Positions 29,611 to 41,244 of a stretch of DNA of 64,000 nucleotides are shown here, one piece after another (positions within the stretch are counted from its first letter, which is position 1; every line of letters begins with the position of its first letter). The DNA comes from Mycoplasmataceae bacterium UBA3729. GTDB lineage: Bacteria > Bacillota_I > Bacilli_A > Mycoplasmatales > Mycoplasmoidaceae. The position numbers and the translations under genes are program-made. The notes beneath the pieces are model-generated. The model worked only from the letters and a program-made list of their open reading frames with translations, had not been told where the DNA came from and ran no database searches. The DNA lies in assembly GCA_002372615.1 (NCBI GenBank), contig DFHG01000004.1:15787-79786 (forward strand). Reading direction: 5' to 3'.

Positions 29611-29630
29611 TATATTTTATATAAAATATA
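29611..29630. repeat. 20-base perfect palindrome between hrcA and the HAD gene
   Basis: TATATTTTAT at 29611-29620 is followed directly by its exact reverse complement. It sits centrally in the 68-bp divergent promoter gap, 17 bases before the HAD start. It could be an operator or only two overlapping A+T-rich -10 elements. Confidence 0.5.
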
Positions 29631-29647
29631 AACTATTCTATTTGAAA

Positions 29648-31387
29648 ATGATCTATAAGTTATTAGCTGTTGATTTAGATGGGACATTACTTACAAAATT
29701 TAAAACAATCACTAAAAAAGACTTGAAAGCATTAAAACAATATAGTCAAAAAAATGGTGAAATTTTAATTTGCACAGGAAGAAGTTTTGACAATGCCAAA
29801 AAATACATAAGTACCATTGAAAAATATATTGGTAAAAAATTAAAATATGTAGCTACACTTTGTGGTGCTGCAATTCATACTGACAATAATAATCACATTT
29901 CATATGCACCAATTGATTATGAAACTACCAAACTAATTATTAAAAAGACCAAAGAATTAGGAATGAATTTTGGTTTGTATGATGTTGATTATGATAATAA
30001 TAAAGTAATTTATATCAATGATAATTGTCCATTAATATATAGATTATTTTTTCGAAAATATAATTTAAAAAAAATTGGTAATAAAGAAAAATTGTTACCA
30101 GCATTAAAAATAAATGTTGCTTCATTATCATCCAAAAAAGTTAAACAATTTATTGAATGAGCAAATAAAACACTCTCTGATAAAATAAGTATTTCTAATA
30201 CATTAAAAAATGTTTTTTTAGAAATATATAGTAAACAATCTTCAAAAGGAATTGCTATTGAAAAAATTGCTAATAAATTAAATATTCCGTTGTCACAAAC
30301 TGCTGCAATTGGTGATAGTGGAAATGATATAACAGCTTTTAATACTGTTAAATTTTCATGTTTATTAGGAAATAATAATGCAAAAAAAATTGCTTGTCAA
30401 CATTTTAGAACTAAACATAATGGTGTTTCAAGATTTATTAATAAGTTTATTCTTAATGATCGAAATGATAAAGCAAAATTTCTTATTAGTGATTTAGATG
30501 GAACATTATTGAATGATACAAACAAAACAATTGATAAAGATGTAGTTGAATGTATTAATAAACATATTGGTGACAAAATACCTTTTTTTGCTATTTCTTC
30601 AGGAAGAAATATTATTGATAGTTATCGCTTTTTAAAGCAATTGAATTTTTCTAATAATATTAGACAATTTATTATTGCTAATAATGGTGCATTAATTTAT
30701 GATGTAAATAATAAAAAAGTTATTTATACCAAATGCATTGATAAAAAAATTGTATTTAAATTAATTAACACAATCATAAAAAGTTATAAAAGTAAAAAAT
30801 ATGGTGAATTTGGTTCATTTATTCATGTTTTTAATAAAAGATTAATTAATACATCAATAAAAACAAATCTTAAATGTCTCCCTCCAATGTATGCAATAAA
30901 TAGAGAATACATGATACGTGGTATTACTAAGAATAATAAATCATTCCTAACAAATGTTCCAACTTCCAATATGTTTGAATTAGATAATGCTAATGAAATC
31001 AAATATCAAGTAGCAAAAATTCTTATATATTTTAATGATCAAAATAAATGTAATAAATTTAATGAAATAGTAATCAATAAATATTCCTCATTTTTATCTA
31101 TTTCTAAATCTGGACCTAGTTGTATTGAAATAAATGCAAAATGAGTTAATAAAGGGAATGGTGTTAAAAAAGTATGTAAAAAAATGAAATGTTCTCCATT
31201 AGAAGCTATTATTTGTGGTGATGAAAATAATGATATTTCAATGCTTAAATTATCTAATTGATCATTTACATTAAAAAAATCAAATAATAATGTAAAAAAT
31301 AGTAGCATATATAATTTAAATAGTAAATGTTCTACTATTGTTAAACAAGCACTAACATTGTATGATAAAATGTGAGGTAAAAAATAA
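29648..31387 (+). CDS. Double HAD phosphatase (two Cof-type domains in one protein)
   Basis: A 579-aa protein made of two complete Cof-type HAD hydrolase domains. Domain 1: motif I AVDLDGTLL (residues 7-15), motif II ICTGRS, motif III Lys in SSKGIAIEK, motif IV IGDSGNDI (about residue 218). Domain 2: motif I ISDLDGTLL (about residue 280), motif II ISSGRN, motif III NKGNGVKK, motif IV CGDENNDISML (about residue 519). Each would normally be a 270-290 aa protein dephosphorylating sugar phosphates, nucleotides or flavins. I start at the ATG at 29648 rather than the upstream TTG. The stop overlaps the potA start (TAATG), placing it first in the pot operon. Confidence 0.88.
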
Positions 31388-33009
31388 TGGTTGGAAAATC
31401 TTTTATTAGACTTGAAAATATAAGTAAAAAATACTCCGATGGATATTTAGCAGTTGAAAATATTAATTTTAGTGTCAATCAAGGTGAATTTGTTACCATA
31501 TTAGGACCAAGTGGATGTGGTAAATCAACAATCTTGAAAATGATTGCTGGAATTGAGCAACCAACAACTGGAAAAATATTTATTGATGACAATAATGTTA
31601 ACGGTTTACCTATTAATAATCGACCTACTGCAATGGTTTTTCAAGATTATGCATTATTCCCAAATATGAATGTTTATCAAAACATTGCATATGGACTAAA
31701 GCTTGTAACAATCAAAAAAGAAAATGTTCCACAAGTAAATATAGTAAAGGAAAATAAACTAAATTTACTCGCAATTAAAAAATCAGAGAAAAAAATAAAA
31801 ACTATTCAAAAAAAAATTATTAGATTATTAAAGACAAAAATATTGGCTGAACAAGAAATAAGTCAATTGAAAAAAAATCCAATCTTTAACCGCATTAAAA
31901 ATGAAAAAGAATACACTAATACTATTTATTCAATTAAATCAAAAATGATTAAGAAATACAATATTGAAAAAGTTTTAGTAATATCTTTTGATAATAGATG
32001 TAAATTAAATAGAAGAAAATCTAAAAATCTCTTACATAAATTTCCTAAATTAATTAATTTTAAAACAAAAAATCTAAATGAATTTCAAATTAGTGCATTA
32101 GATACATATAAAAATTATTTATATTATCAAGATTTAAACAAATATATAGACTATATTAATCAAAAGATTAATAGTTTAAAACAAACTAAAGCATTCTGGC
32201 ACAATTATCCAACAACACAAATTGAAAAATGAAAAGATCATTTTTCAATGCGTAAATTGACTAAATCTGAAATTGATGAAAAAGTTAAAAATATTATTAA
32301 GATTACTGGATTGGAAGGAGCAGAAAAAAAATATCCTTCTGATTTATCAGGTGGAATGCAACAAAGAGTTGCTTTGGCTAGAGCTATTATTATTGAACCA
32401 AAAATTTTATTACTTGATGAACCTTTATCTGCTTTAGATGCAAAAGTTAGAGAACAAATGCAACTTGAATTAAAACATTTGCATAAGCGTTTGAACATTA
32501 CTTTTATTCTTGTTACTCATGATCAAGAGGAAGCATTATTTTTATCAAATCACATCATTGTTATGTCAAATGGTAAAATTCAACAAATTGATTCACCTAA
32601 GAAAATTTATCATATGCCATCAAATACATGAGTAGCAAATTTTGTGGGTAAAGTTAATTTATTTGTTGCTGAATATTCTGAAAAAAATACACTTCAATAT
32701 AAAGGAATTGAATTACCTATGAAAAATGATAGTTCAAATAAAATGTCAATAGGTAGTTTAGTTTATTACATGGTTAGACCAGAAGATGTAATAATTGTTG
32801 ATCCTGGAAAATCAAAAATTCAAGGAAAAATAAGTGAAGTTAATTATAAAGGTTCTAAATATGAAATATCTGTTAAATGGAATGGAACTATTATAAAAGC
32901 TATTGTTAATGATCCTATACTAGTTAATCAATCTGTAGGATTAACATGAAATAATACCACTGTTCATTTAATGAAATATGTTGATAATCAGGAGAATAAA
33001 AATGTTTAA
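31387..33009 (+). CDS. potA: Spermidine/putrescine ABC transporter ATPase PotA, with large insertion
   Basis: ATPase of the polyamine importer. Walker [10 protein letters not shown] is at residues 40-48 and the Q-loop at VFQDYALFP. The helical subdomain is interrupted: between YGLKL (about residue 107) and the region [13 protein letters not shown] (about 288) lies a Lys-rich insertion of about 175 residues. The signature [14 protein letters not shown], Walker [16 protein letters not shown] and switch VTHDQEEA follow. The C-terminal regulatory TOBE-like part ends at residue 540. Mycoplasma PotA proteins are known to be longer than those of other bacteria. Its end overlaps potB by 8 bp. Confidence 0.93.
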
Positions 33010-33844
33010 AAATAAATTAAAATTTATTTTAAAAAATAATAAAGGAATATTACCATCATTACCTTATATACTTGTTGCTTTAATTTTTATTGTTATCCCA
33101 TCAATATTAATTGTTATCAAATCTTTTTCTCCCACTAGTTCAGGATCAATTATTGAAAATTTTAATTTCATAAATGAATATGTTTGAATGAAAATTCTTA
33201 AATCAATTTATATTGCTACTGTTGCAACAATTATATGTGTTTTACTTTCTTATCCATTTGCTCATTTTTTAGCTTTCGGTATAAAAAGCAAAGTGTCTAA
33301 ATCTTTAATTATTTTATTAATAACAGCACCAATATGAATGAGTTTCCTAATAAAAATTGTTGGATTGAAAACATTATTTGATTGTATTAATGGTTATCAA
33401 AACTCAACATTTGGTGATATTTTTACAATCCTTGGATTAGTTTATATATATATTCCATTTATGATTTTACCTATATACAATGTTTTGGAAGGTATGCCAA
33501 GAAATATTCTCTTTGCTTCCCATGATTTAGGAAGAGGGAGTTTTTATACATTTTTCAAAATTGTTATTCCATATACTAAAACTGCTTTATTTAGTGGAAT
33601 TACTTTAGTATTTTTGCCTTCTTTAACTACTGTCGCTGTACCACAATTCTTAAATACAAGTAGTAGTGGGACTATGATTGGTGACATTATTATGGAAGAA
33701 GGTATATTAGCACAAATTAGTGATATTTCTTTAGCAAGAGCAAGCACACTTGCTTTCATTATCTCATTAATTGTTTTTGGTTGTGGAACAATTTATGTAG
33801 TGACTAAAAAAATTATCAAAATAACAAAGGAAAGGAATAAATAA
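33002..33844 (+). CDS. potB: Polyamine ABC transporter permease PotB
   Basis: A 280-aa membrane permease with about six helices, the first at residues 20-40 (ILVALIFIVIPSILIVIKSF). The cytoplasmic EAA loop contacting PotA is SHDLGRGSFYTFFKIVIPY. I use the ATG at 33002, preceded by AGGAG inside potA, instead of an in-frame upstream alternative at 32978. The stop codon overlaps the potC start by one base. Two TGA codons are Trp. Confidence 0.93.
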
Positions 33845-34695
33845 TGACAAATAATTCATTTTGAACAAAAATTTTTTCCTTCTTAAAAAAATGGTACATT
33901 TTTATTATTCTTGCAATCATTTATATCCCATTGATTTTAGTTGTATTAATTAGTTTTAATCCAGCTACAAATCGTGGAAACATTAGTTTAAATTTTGGTG
34001 TTCCTACTTTTGTTAATTACATTACTTTATGATCAGATGACATATTTGTTAATGGTTTATTAAATACATTACTACTTTGTGCAATTATTACACCAATTAG
34101 TTTACTAATAGGAATTATTGCCTCTTATGGAATATGAAAATCAAATGTAGTTATTAAATCATTTGTAATGAATGCATCAAGATTATCAATTATTAATCCT
34201 GATGCAATTACTGGTATTAGTTTATTAATTTTATTTTCATCAACAATTATTCCTATGGGTTTTAATTTTGGTTTTTTTACTGTAGTATTAGCTCATATTT
34301 CGTTCTGCACGCCTTATGTGATTATTACTGTATACCCAAAAATGATAAAAATGAATCCTAACTTAATTATGGCAAGTTATGATTTGGGTGCTGGTAAATT
34401 TAGAACATTTAGAAAAGTAATTATTCCTTATTTAGCTCCTTCTATTCTATCAGCTACTGCAATAGTTATTGCTATGTCATGAGATGATTTTGTTATTACT
34501 AATTTAATAAACGGATCATGACAAACAATTGGTACAGCTATTTATATGACAAGAAAAGGTATCAAGGCATGGGTTATTACTTTTGGTGCAATAATGATTT
34601 TAATTACTATTTTAGTTATTATGATTTTATCAATAATCAAATTAAAAAGAACTCATTTTAATAAAAATAAAAAATTAAATAGGAGGAGTGTATAA
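33844..34695 (+). CDS. potC: Polyamine ABC transporter permease PotC
   Basis: A 283-aa permease, partner of PotB. The N-terminal helix is IIYIPLILVVLISFNPA, characteristic of PotC, and the EAA loop is ASYDLGAGKFRTFRKVIIPY. The start ATG at 33844 overlaps the potB stop (TAATG). The end AGGAGGAGTGTATAATG both closes potC and gives potD a perfect ribosome binding site. Several TGA codons are Trp. Confidence 0.93.
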
Positions 34696-36020
34696 TGCAA
34701 ATTAAAAAATTCTTACCAATCATCTTAATAATTTCACCTTCTTGTTATTTGAATACAGGTTGTATGAATGAAAATGAAATAATATTTGCTAATTTTGAAA
34801 GTTATATGTCAATAAATTTAATTAGACAATATCAAAATGAAGCGCAATTCATTTATTATGGTACAAATGAAGAAATTCAAACCAAATTTAAACAAAATTA
34901 TGATGTTGCTATTCCTACAACATATGAAGCAATTGATCTTTTGAGCCAAAATTTACTAGAGAAAATTGATTGATCTCTATTTAACTTAACTAATGAAAAT
35001 GGTGAACCAATAACTAATGGTCATGAGGCTGAAGTATTATTTACTAATGAAATAAATAATATTATGAATTCTATGACTGAATATTGCAAAGAAAAAATGC
35101 CTGAATATTTTAATAATAATGAAACATTATATGATTATTGCATTCCATATTTTCTCCAATCATTTATTTTTGCTTATAAAGGATGCCGAGCAATTGATGA
35201 ATTAGATAATTGCACAAATTGAAATGACTATATAACTCAAATGACAAAAAATAAATATTTTGACCCAACAAAAACTAGTCATATTGGTATAGTTGATGAT
35301 AGTAGAACAATATATGATTTAGCTCATATTATGTTAACTGAAAATAATACTAATAAACCTTATATAAATCCTGATAATGAAAATCAATCAATTAGTGAGT
35401 ATAGAAAAGATTATCAAGCATTTACAAAATACTTTTATGGTAAAAACAATTTCTATTTTAATACTGATTCACAGGAAATATTAAATTCATTATCTAATCC
35501 TTCAGGAAATCATTCTTCTTTTGCATACAATGGTGACATTTTGTATGCAGCAATGGGTGCTGGATTATATGATAGTTGAAATGAAAATAATTTCCATATT
35601 TCAAATATTAAAGATTCTGTATTAGCTTTAGATGTTGTTGTATTAAATAAAAAACTTGATAAGAAATTAACACATAAACAAAAAGTTTACAACATTGTCA
35701 ATAAAATTTGTCTAAATGGTTGTGATAAAGGTGAAAGAATTTCTGATACAAAAGGAAATGATGATTATGTTTATGGTATTATGGAAAATTTTGATTACAT
35801 TAATTATACGGCAGTATTTAAAAATATTGATGACTATGTTTTAAATGGTGACTATTTTAGTGAAGAAGAATATGCACCTGAAGAAATTAATTTATATAAA
35901 AAAATTTATAAAGTTGTTGCTGATAATGATGACATCAGTAGACTAATTGAATTACCAATTAGTAATCTTGCAAAATCTAATATGCATTGAGCTTATAATG
36001 AAGAAAAAGAGAAAATTTAA
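34695..36020 (+). CDS. potD: Polyamine-binding lipoprotein PotD
   Basis: Substrate-binding component of the PotABCD importer, 441 aa, longer than the roughly 350 of other bacteria. The N-terminus is a short lipoprotein-type signal (KKFLPIILIISPSCYLNTGC), with Cys17 or Cys23 as candidate lipidation site. The following ANFESYMSINLI and YGTNEEIQTKF regions correspond to the first lobe of PotD-like proteins. Identity rests mainly on operon position behind potABC and on the lipoprotein signal; the polyamine-contact residues could not be verified by eye. The reading frame ends inside tsaD (23 bp overlap). Confidence 0.85.
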
Positions 36021-36930
36021 TCCAACAATATTAGCAATAGAAACTTCTTGTGATGATACAAGTATTGCCATTTTAAAAAATAATAAAATTATTTTTAATA
36101 AGACAATCACATGTTATGATACCTATAAAAGATATCAAGGTATTATTCCTGAATTAGCAGCACGTAGTCATGCTGATAATTTGAATTGTTTATTAAATGA
36201 TGTATTAAATACAACAAAAATTAATATCAAAGAAATAGATTATATTGCTTATACTAACAAACCTGGATTAATAGGATGTTTAAATGTAGGTAAAATTTTT
36301 GCTAAAACATTAAGTTATTTATTTAATAAACCATTAATACCTATTGATCATATGATAGCTCATGCATTTAGTTTTTGTATTAACAAAAATAATATCTTAC
36401 AATATCCATTTTTAGCATTAGATGTGTCTGGAGGACACACTATCATTTATTTATTCAAAAGTATAAATGAATATATTATTGTTAACCAAACTACCGATGA
36501 TGCAATCGGTGAGGCACTTGATAAAATTGGCAATGAATTGGGTTTACCTTATCCAGGTGGAATTAGTTTAGATAAAATATTTAACAAATTAAAAACTAAT
36601 CTTCCTTTTATCAAACACAATCATCCAACAAATGATTTTAGTTTTTCCGGTGTAAAAACATATGCTAAAAATTTAATTAATAAAAATGAAGACAAAATCG
36701 CTATTGGTAGCAGTTTTTTAAAATGATGTGTTGATGAATTAATTAATAAAATAAAATGATATGAAAAATGTTATGATGTTAAATTTGTATCTATTGGTGG
36801 TGGAGTTGCAGCAAATACTTATTTAAGAAGCCAAATAAATAAACTTAAATCTAAAGTTTATCTTGTTGATAAAAAGTATTGCGGTGATAATGCTGCAATG
36901 ATTGCAAATCTAGCTAATTTAATAGCATAA
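35998..36930 (+). CDS. tsaD: tRNA N6-threonylcarbamoyladenosine synthase component TsaD
   Basis: Transfers threonylcarbamoyl to A37 of ANN-decoding tRNAs. Family motifs: ILAIETSCDDTSIAI at the N-terminus, PELAARSHADNL, the metal-binding HMIAHAFS (H-x3-H), LDVSGGHT, GEALDKIGNELGLPYPGG and SIGGGVAANTYLR. Length is 310 aa. I start at the ATG at 35998 (MKKKRKFNPT), which leaves the family N-terminus just inside; the in-frame ATG further up at 35947 would add an unlikely tail. Overlap with potD suggests translational coupling. Partner genes tsaB, tsaC and tsaE are not in the window. Confidence 0.95.
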
Positions 36931-36938
36931 TATTATTT

Positions 36939-38123
36939 ATGAATAATACAAATAAAATCAAATGTCCTAAATGCGGTGAAGAATTTGATATTACAAATTC
37001 TGAATATAATACATTATTAAATTCAATAAGTGAGCAAGAAATAAATAAACGTGTTAATGATCAAACTAAATTAATTGAAAATAATTTACAAAGTAAATAT
37101 GACCTTAAAATTGTAACAGATAAAAATGACTACATTCAACAAATTAATAAACTTGAAATTGAAATTTCTAATTTAAATAATAAATTAAAAAATAATGAAA
37201 TTGATAATAAATTAAAAAATTCAGAAGAAATACAGAAGTATAAAGATCAAATTAATAATTTAAAGAATCAAATCTTATCTAAAACTGATTCTTGAAAGGA
37301 ACTTGAAAAAAAATATAAAGAGGATATTGAACGATATAAAGATTTCAGAACAAAACAAAATAATAAACTAATTGGTGAATTATTAGAACAACATTGTTTT
37401 AATGAATTTAATAAATATAAACCATTCATGTTTCCTATGGCAACTTTTGTAAAAGACAATGTTCCTAGTGATGAAACAAATTCAAAGGGTGATTTTATTT
37501 TTAGAAACTATACCAATGATGGTTTCGAATTTATTTCTATTATGTTTGAAATGAAAAATCAACAACAAACTACAAAAACTAAACGACATAATGAAGATTT
37601 TTATAAAGAATTGGATAAAGATAGAAATGAAAAAAAATGTGAATATGCTATTTTGGTTTCAGAACTTGAAACTGAAAATGAATTATTTAATACTGGTATA
37701 GTTGATGCCTCATATTTAGGTTATAAAAAAATGTATGTTATAAGACCACAATATTTTATTACTATTATTTCTTTACTAAATAATATTGCACAAAAAACAA
37801 TTGCATACAAACAACAAATCATTGAATACAAAAATCAACACGTTGATATTACTAATTTTGAAGATAAATTAAAAGATTATCAAAATGAAGTTGCTAGACA
37901 TGTATCAAAAGGAGTAAGTAAATTTGATGAAGCTATTAAACAAATTGATAAAACAATTAATAATTTAAAAAAAATTAAAGATGATTTATTAACAGTATCT
38001 AGGGATAAATTATTATCTGCTAATGATAAACTCCAAAGTATAACAATTAGAAAATTAACTTACAATAATCCAACCATGCAACAAAAATTTAATGATTTAA
38101 AAAAATCAAAAAATAAGCAATAA
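36939..38123 (+). CDS. DUF2130 family protein
   Basis: A 394-aa protein. It begins with a half zinc knuckle (IKCPKCGEEFD), then a long coiled coil of about residues 25-130, then a compact domain containing GDFIFR and, about 25 residues on, FEMKNQ. That D...E-x-K pattern resembles the PD-(D/E)xK nuclease core. A second coiled coil ends the protein. The layout matches the DUF2130 family, whose biological role I do not know. It starts 8 bp after tsaD and is the last gene of the operon, before the hairpin at 38141. One TGA is Trp. Confidence 0.8.
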
Positions 38124-38140
38124 ATTTTAAATTAAAAAAT

Positions 38141-38176
38141 AATCTTAGTAAACTTACTAAGATTAAATATATTTTT
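38141..38176. terminator. Bidirectional terminator
   Basis: Perfect 10-bp stem AATCTTAGTA (38141-38150) and TACTAAGATT (38155-38164), loop AACT. On the plus strand it is followed by AAATATATTTTT; on the minus strand by ATTTTTTAAT. It lies between the convergent DUF2130 and membrane nuclease genes and can serve both. Confidence 0.8.
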
Positions 38177-38192
38177 AAAAAATAAACTATTA

Positions 38193-40361
38193 TTAACCCT
38201 TTAAATAGAATGAAACTCCAATTGGGTTATGATCAGAATAAATAAATTCTGTATCAAATCCAAATGTAAAGTTTACACCAATATTATTTGAAACCAAAAA
38301 TCCATCAATTGTTGTAGTATATTGATTTACATAACCATTTTCATCATCTACTCTAAAATTATAACCTGCATCTCTCACAGTTGGAATTGCATGTGTAGTA
38401 AAGAATTTAGCTTGATTATTTTCAGTTCCGGCAACTGGTAACAACTCATTTAAAACACGTTTACTTAATGATGCATCTCAATAATAGCTATCATCATAAT
38501 ATCTTCACTGTGTACTTTTTTCTCATGCATGTTTACTTTGATTAAAAATTAATGGTTCCTCTGTAGGATTATCAATCAATGGTGAATATAAATGTTTATG
38601 TGGATGACTTCCATCTATATAAGTTAAACAAACATGTTCACTTGTTGGATCGTTTTCACTTTCAAAATAAACTACATCTCCAATTTTGTATGATTTGCTA
38701 CTATCATAATCAGCATAACTTGCATAACTTGCATTAGTGGTTGGTTTTGCTGGATCAACTTTCCCTCATTTAAAATCTTTAAATGATAATGGTGCTATTG
38801 CTGGGTCATTTTCATCATAAATAATTTTGCCATTAAATTTTATATCAGAACCATTATATCCATATGTTTGGGGTAAAACTTGATTTCAATCAGCTCCTAA
38901 CAATACATAATTACCTTTATTAATTTCTTCTTTAAAAATTTGATTAACAAATCCCAACTGTTGCAAACGGACTTGTCCAGTTTTATCATAAGCAGAAAAG
39001 TGTACATTAATAAAAACAAATTCTTTACCGTTATTAACTGGATATCTAGTAATAATTAAACAACGTTTTAATTCAAATGTATTGAGTGGGAAGGTATCAA
39101 TATTTGGTATTGTAATTCGCTGAGCATTATGTTTCATTGTGTATTTTGAAAATATTGATAAACCTGATAAAACTTGTCCGTACATTTGATGCAATGGTTT
39201 AGGTACTCATGGAACAGAAAAGTTATAACCAAAAACTGAGCTATAATGATTAGCAAAATTATCATCATCATTAAGTTCAGGATTTATATCACCAACATAT
39301 TCACTATAACCATTTTTTCTCATTCTTTTGTATGTGTCAACATAATAACTTCTTGTTGAATTTCTATCTTGTTCTTGGAAACAAATAAAATCAAATGTAC
39401 CAGTTCCATCAGAATTTAATGAGTTATTAAATTGAGTGATTGCTTGTTGGTTATCTTGTACTTCAACATCTTGTAAAAAAATTCCATTTTCATCAAAATA
39501 TGATTTATAAGCTGCAGCGCCTCTTAAATTTTTTGCTTGAATAGTTAAATCATGATTATTAGTCTTATAAGATAAGTCATGATTTGCATTTAATATTCTT
39601 GCAACACCTGCATCAGATTTTAATACTGCATCTTTGCTTTGTGCTCTTGACTGAGAATTTTTAGATTCAATTTTCATATCCATGAAAAAATGCATATCTT
39701 GATTGTATGCATTATAACCAATATTGTAAGACAAAGCAGAATAAGAGATTTTTTCTTCAGTATTAGAGGTTTTTAATAGATTATGTTCAAGTTTTATTGA
39801 TTCTAAACGGTCATCATCAATTTTAAGTGATATTGTAACTGGAGGTTTATATACAGCAAAAATACTTCCTAATAGAAACGAAGGGAATAATAAAATTAAT
39901 CCACCAATTACACCAGATATGTATATTAACGAATTTTTAACAACAACATTTTTTGTTTTTTCATTTTTATTAATTTTACTATCTTTAATGATATTGTTAT
40001 GATTAATAAATTGAAAGGAAAAACCAACAAATGGAATAATCATTCCTATTGAATAAAAAATAATATCTTTTAATTTTTGAGTTTTAATTGATTTAATTAA
40101 TCTACTTATTGAAAAACAAATATTAATAATTAAAAATACAAAACTAAACATGATTGTAGCACCAAAAAATGTTCAATACCATATTGTCCCAAATTGTAAA
40201 AATGTTAATTTACTATCATATGCTGTATAGTAAACAATAAGTAATACTAGCATTAATACTATAGTTATACTGTATACTAAATTTCATATGCAATACTTAT
40301 CAAATTTGAATGATCTTAATTTCAAATTTCCATTATTTTGTTTTGTGTTAATATTATTCAT
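38193..40361 (-). CDS. Membrane protein with endonuclease/exonuclease/phosphatase (EEP) domain
   Basis: A 722-aa protein. The N-terminal 200 residues hold about five hydrophobic segments (one at about 28-50, VYSITIVLMLVLLIVYY; others near 60-85, 100-120 and 135-160). The rest is a soluble domain with EEP-superfamily landmarks: FDFICFQEQDRNSTRSYY (catalytic Glu region), INVHFSAYDKTGQ, VLLGADWNQ (GDFN-like) and the final SDHNPIGVSF. Mycoplasmas are known to carry membrane-bound nucleases that supply nucleotides from host DNA, and this is the best candidate role. A sphingomyelinase-like phosphodiesterase is the alternative. Several TGA codons are Trp. Single-gene unit. Confidence 0.8.
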
Positions 40362-40589
40362 AAAAGTATGTATACTATATATTTATATTATATAGGAAGT
40401 ATATTTGATAAATTAATATTGGAAAACATAATATTACTTTAAATATTCATGTTTGAGATCTAAGTAAATGTATCTAATGCAGTCAATGTGCTATAGTTTG
40501 TCTATATATGCAATTCATTCACATTTTATCAGATGAAAAAAGCAATCAAAATTAACATTAAATTAATTGTATTTTATGTATAATAGTTA
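40362..40589. other. Intergenic region upstream of the L10 leader
   Basis: About 228 A+T-rich bases between the divergent EEP gene and the rplJ leader. I see no coding sequence. It should hold the promoters of both units; a TATAAT at 40579-40584 is the likely -10 for rplJ, and the leader begins within a few bases of it. Confidence 0.6.
40579..40584 (+). promoter_or_regulatory. Probable -10 box for the rplJ-rplL-rpsO operon
   Basis: Perfect TATAAT, six bases before the first structured element of the L10 leader, so transcription would start at the leader. A TTAACA at 40552-40557 is too far (21 bases) to be an ideal -35. Confidence 0.5.
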
Positions 40590-40708
40590 GGCAATATGCC
40601 AAAGACAGTAACTGGTGCTTTGTACCTTAATTTGTTACCGAGGTTATATTTTTCATTAATTTTAACCTAATCTTAAACTAATTTGGCCATATTGAGTGGT
40701 CAAATTTT
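40590..40708 (+). promoter_or_regulatory. Ribosomal protein L10 leader with attenuator hairpin
   Basis: The leader binds L10(L7/L12)4 in Firmicutes and shuts down rplJL expression. Visible elements: a small hairpin GGCA-ATAT-GCC start (40590-40600), AAAGACAGTAAC (40601-40612) pairing through GTAAC with GTTACCGAGG (40634-40643), and an enclosed GGTGC-TTT-GTACC hairpin (40614-40626). This matches the kink-turn-bearing L10 leader pattern. A second, 10-bp hairpin AATTTGGCCA/TGGTCAAATT (40680-40706) followed by TT then GTG is the likely attenuator; its T run is short. The rplJ start follows 33 bases later. Confidence 0.8.
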
Positions 40709-40740
40709 GTGCTTATTGCAAAAAAGAAAGAAGGAAAATT

Positions 40741-41235
40741 GTGAAAGCTATTATTGAACAAAAATCTAATGAAGTCAATAGATTAGTCAATGATTTAAAA
40801 GATGCTACCAGCATCTTAGTTTTTGAATATCATGGTGTTCCTACTAAAATTATTACATCAATAAGAAAAAATTTACATAATGCTAATGCAAGAATGTATG
40901 TTGCAAAAAATAATATTTTTAATCGTGCATTTAAATTAGCAAATATTAATTTTATTAGTGAAATGAATGGTCCAAATGCAATTATCATTTCCCATGGCGA
41001 TCAAATTGTTCCATTTAAAGAAGTAAACAATTTAATTAAAGAGTATGGTAAAGTTGTTTACAAAAAAGGAATAATTGAAAACTCAACAATTATTGATAAT
41101 AATCAATTATCACAAATTGCTTCTATTCCTAATCGTGAGAGTTTATATTCAATGGTATTATCTTGTTTACAAGCACCTATTAGAAACTTTCTATATGGAT
41201 TAAAAGCAATTGCTGATACTAAACCACAAAATTAA
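40741..41235 (+). CDS. rplJ: 50S ribosomal protein L10
   Basis: Stalk base protein that anchors L7/L12 dimers. Starts with GTG at 40741 (KAIIEQKSNEVNRLVNDL), preceded by AAGAAGGA; longer upstream in-frame starts would read through the attenuator hairpin and are rejected. The L10 fold is seen in SILVFEYHGVPTKIITSIRK and MYVAKNNIFNRAFK, and the C-terminal helix SLYSMVLSCLQAPIRNFLYG binds L7/L12. Length 164 aa, normal. Probably autoregulated through the leader. Confidence 0.96.
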   Translation: MKAIIEQKSNEVNRLVNDLKDATSILVFEYHGVPTKIITSIRKNLHNANARMYVAKNNIFNRAFKLANINFISEMNGPNAIIISHGDQIVPFKEVNNLIKEYGKVVYKKGIIENSTIIDNNQLSQIASIPNRESLYSMVLSCLQAPIRNFLYGLKAIADTKPQN

Positions 41236-41244
41236 GGAGAAAAT

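Noticed and set aside
29580..29647. CIRCE operator upstream of hrcA
   Set aside because: The TTAGCACTC-N9-GAGTGCTAA repeat is not present; only an A+T palindrome is found.
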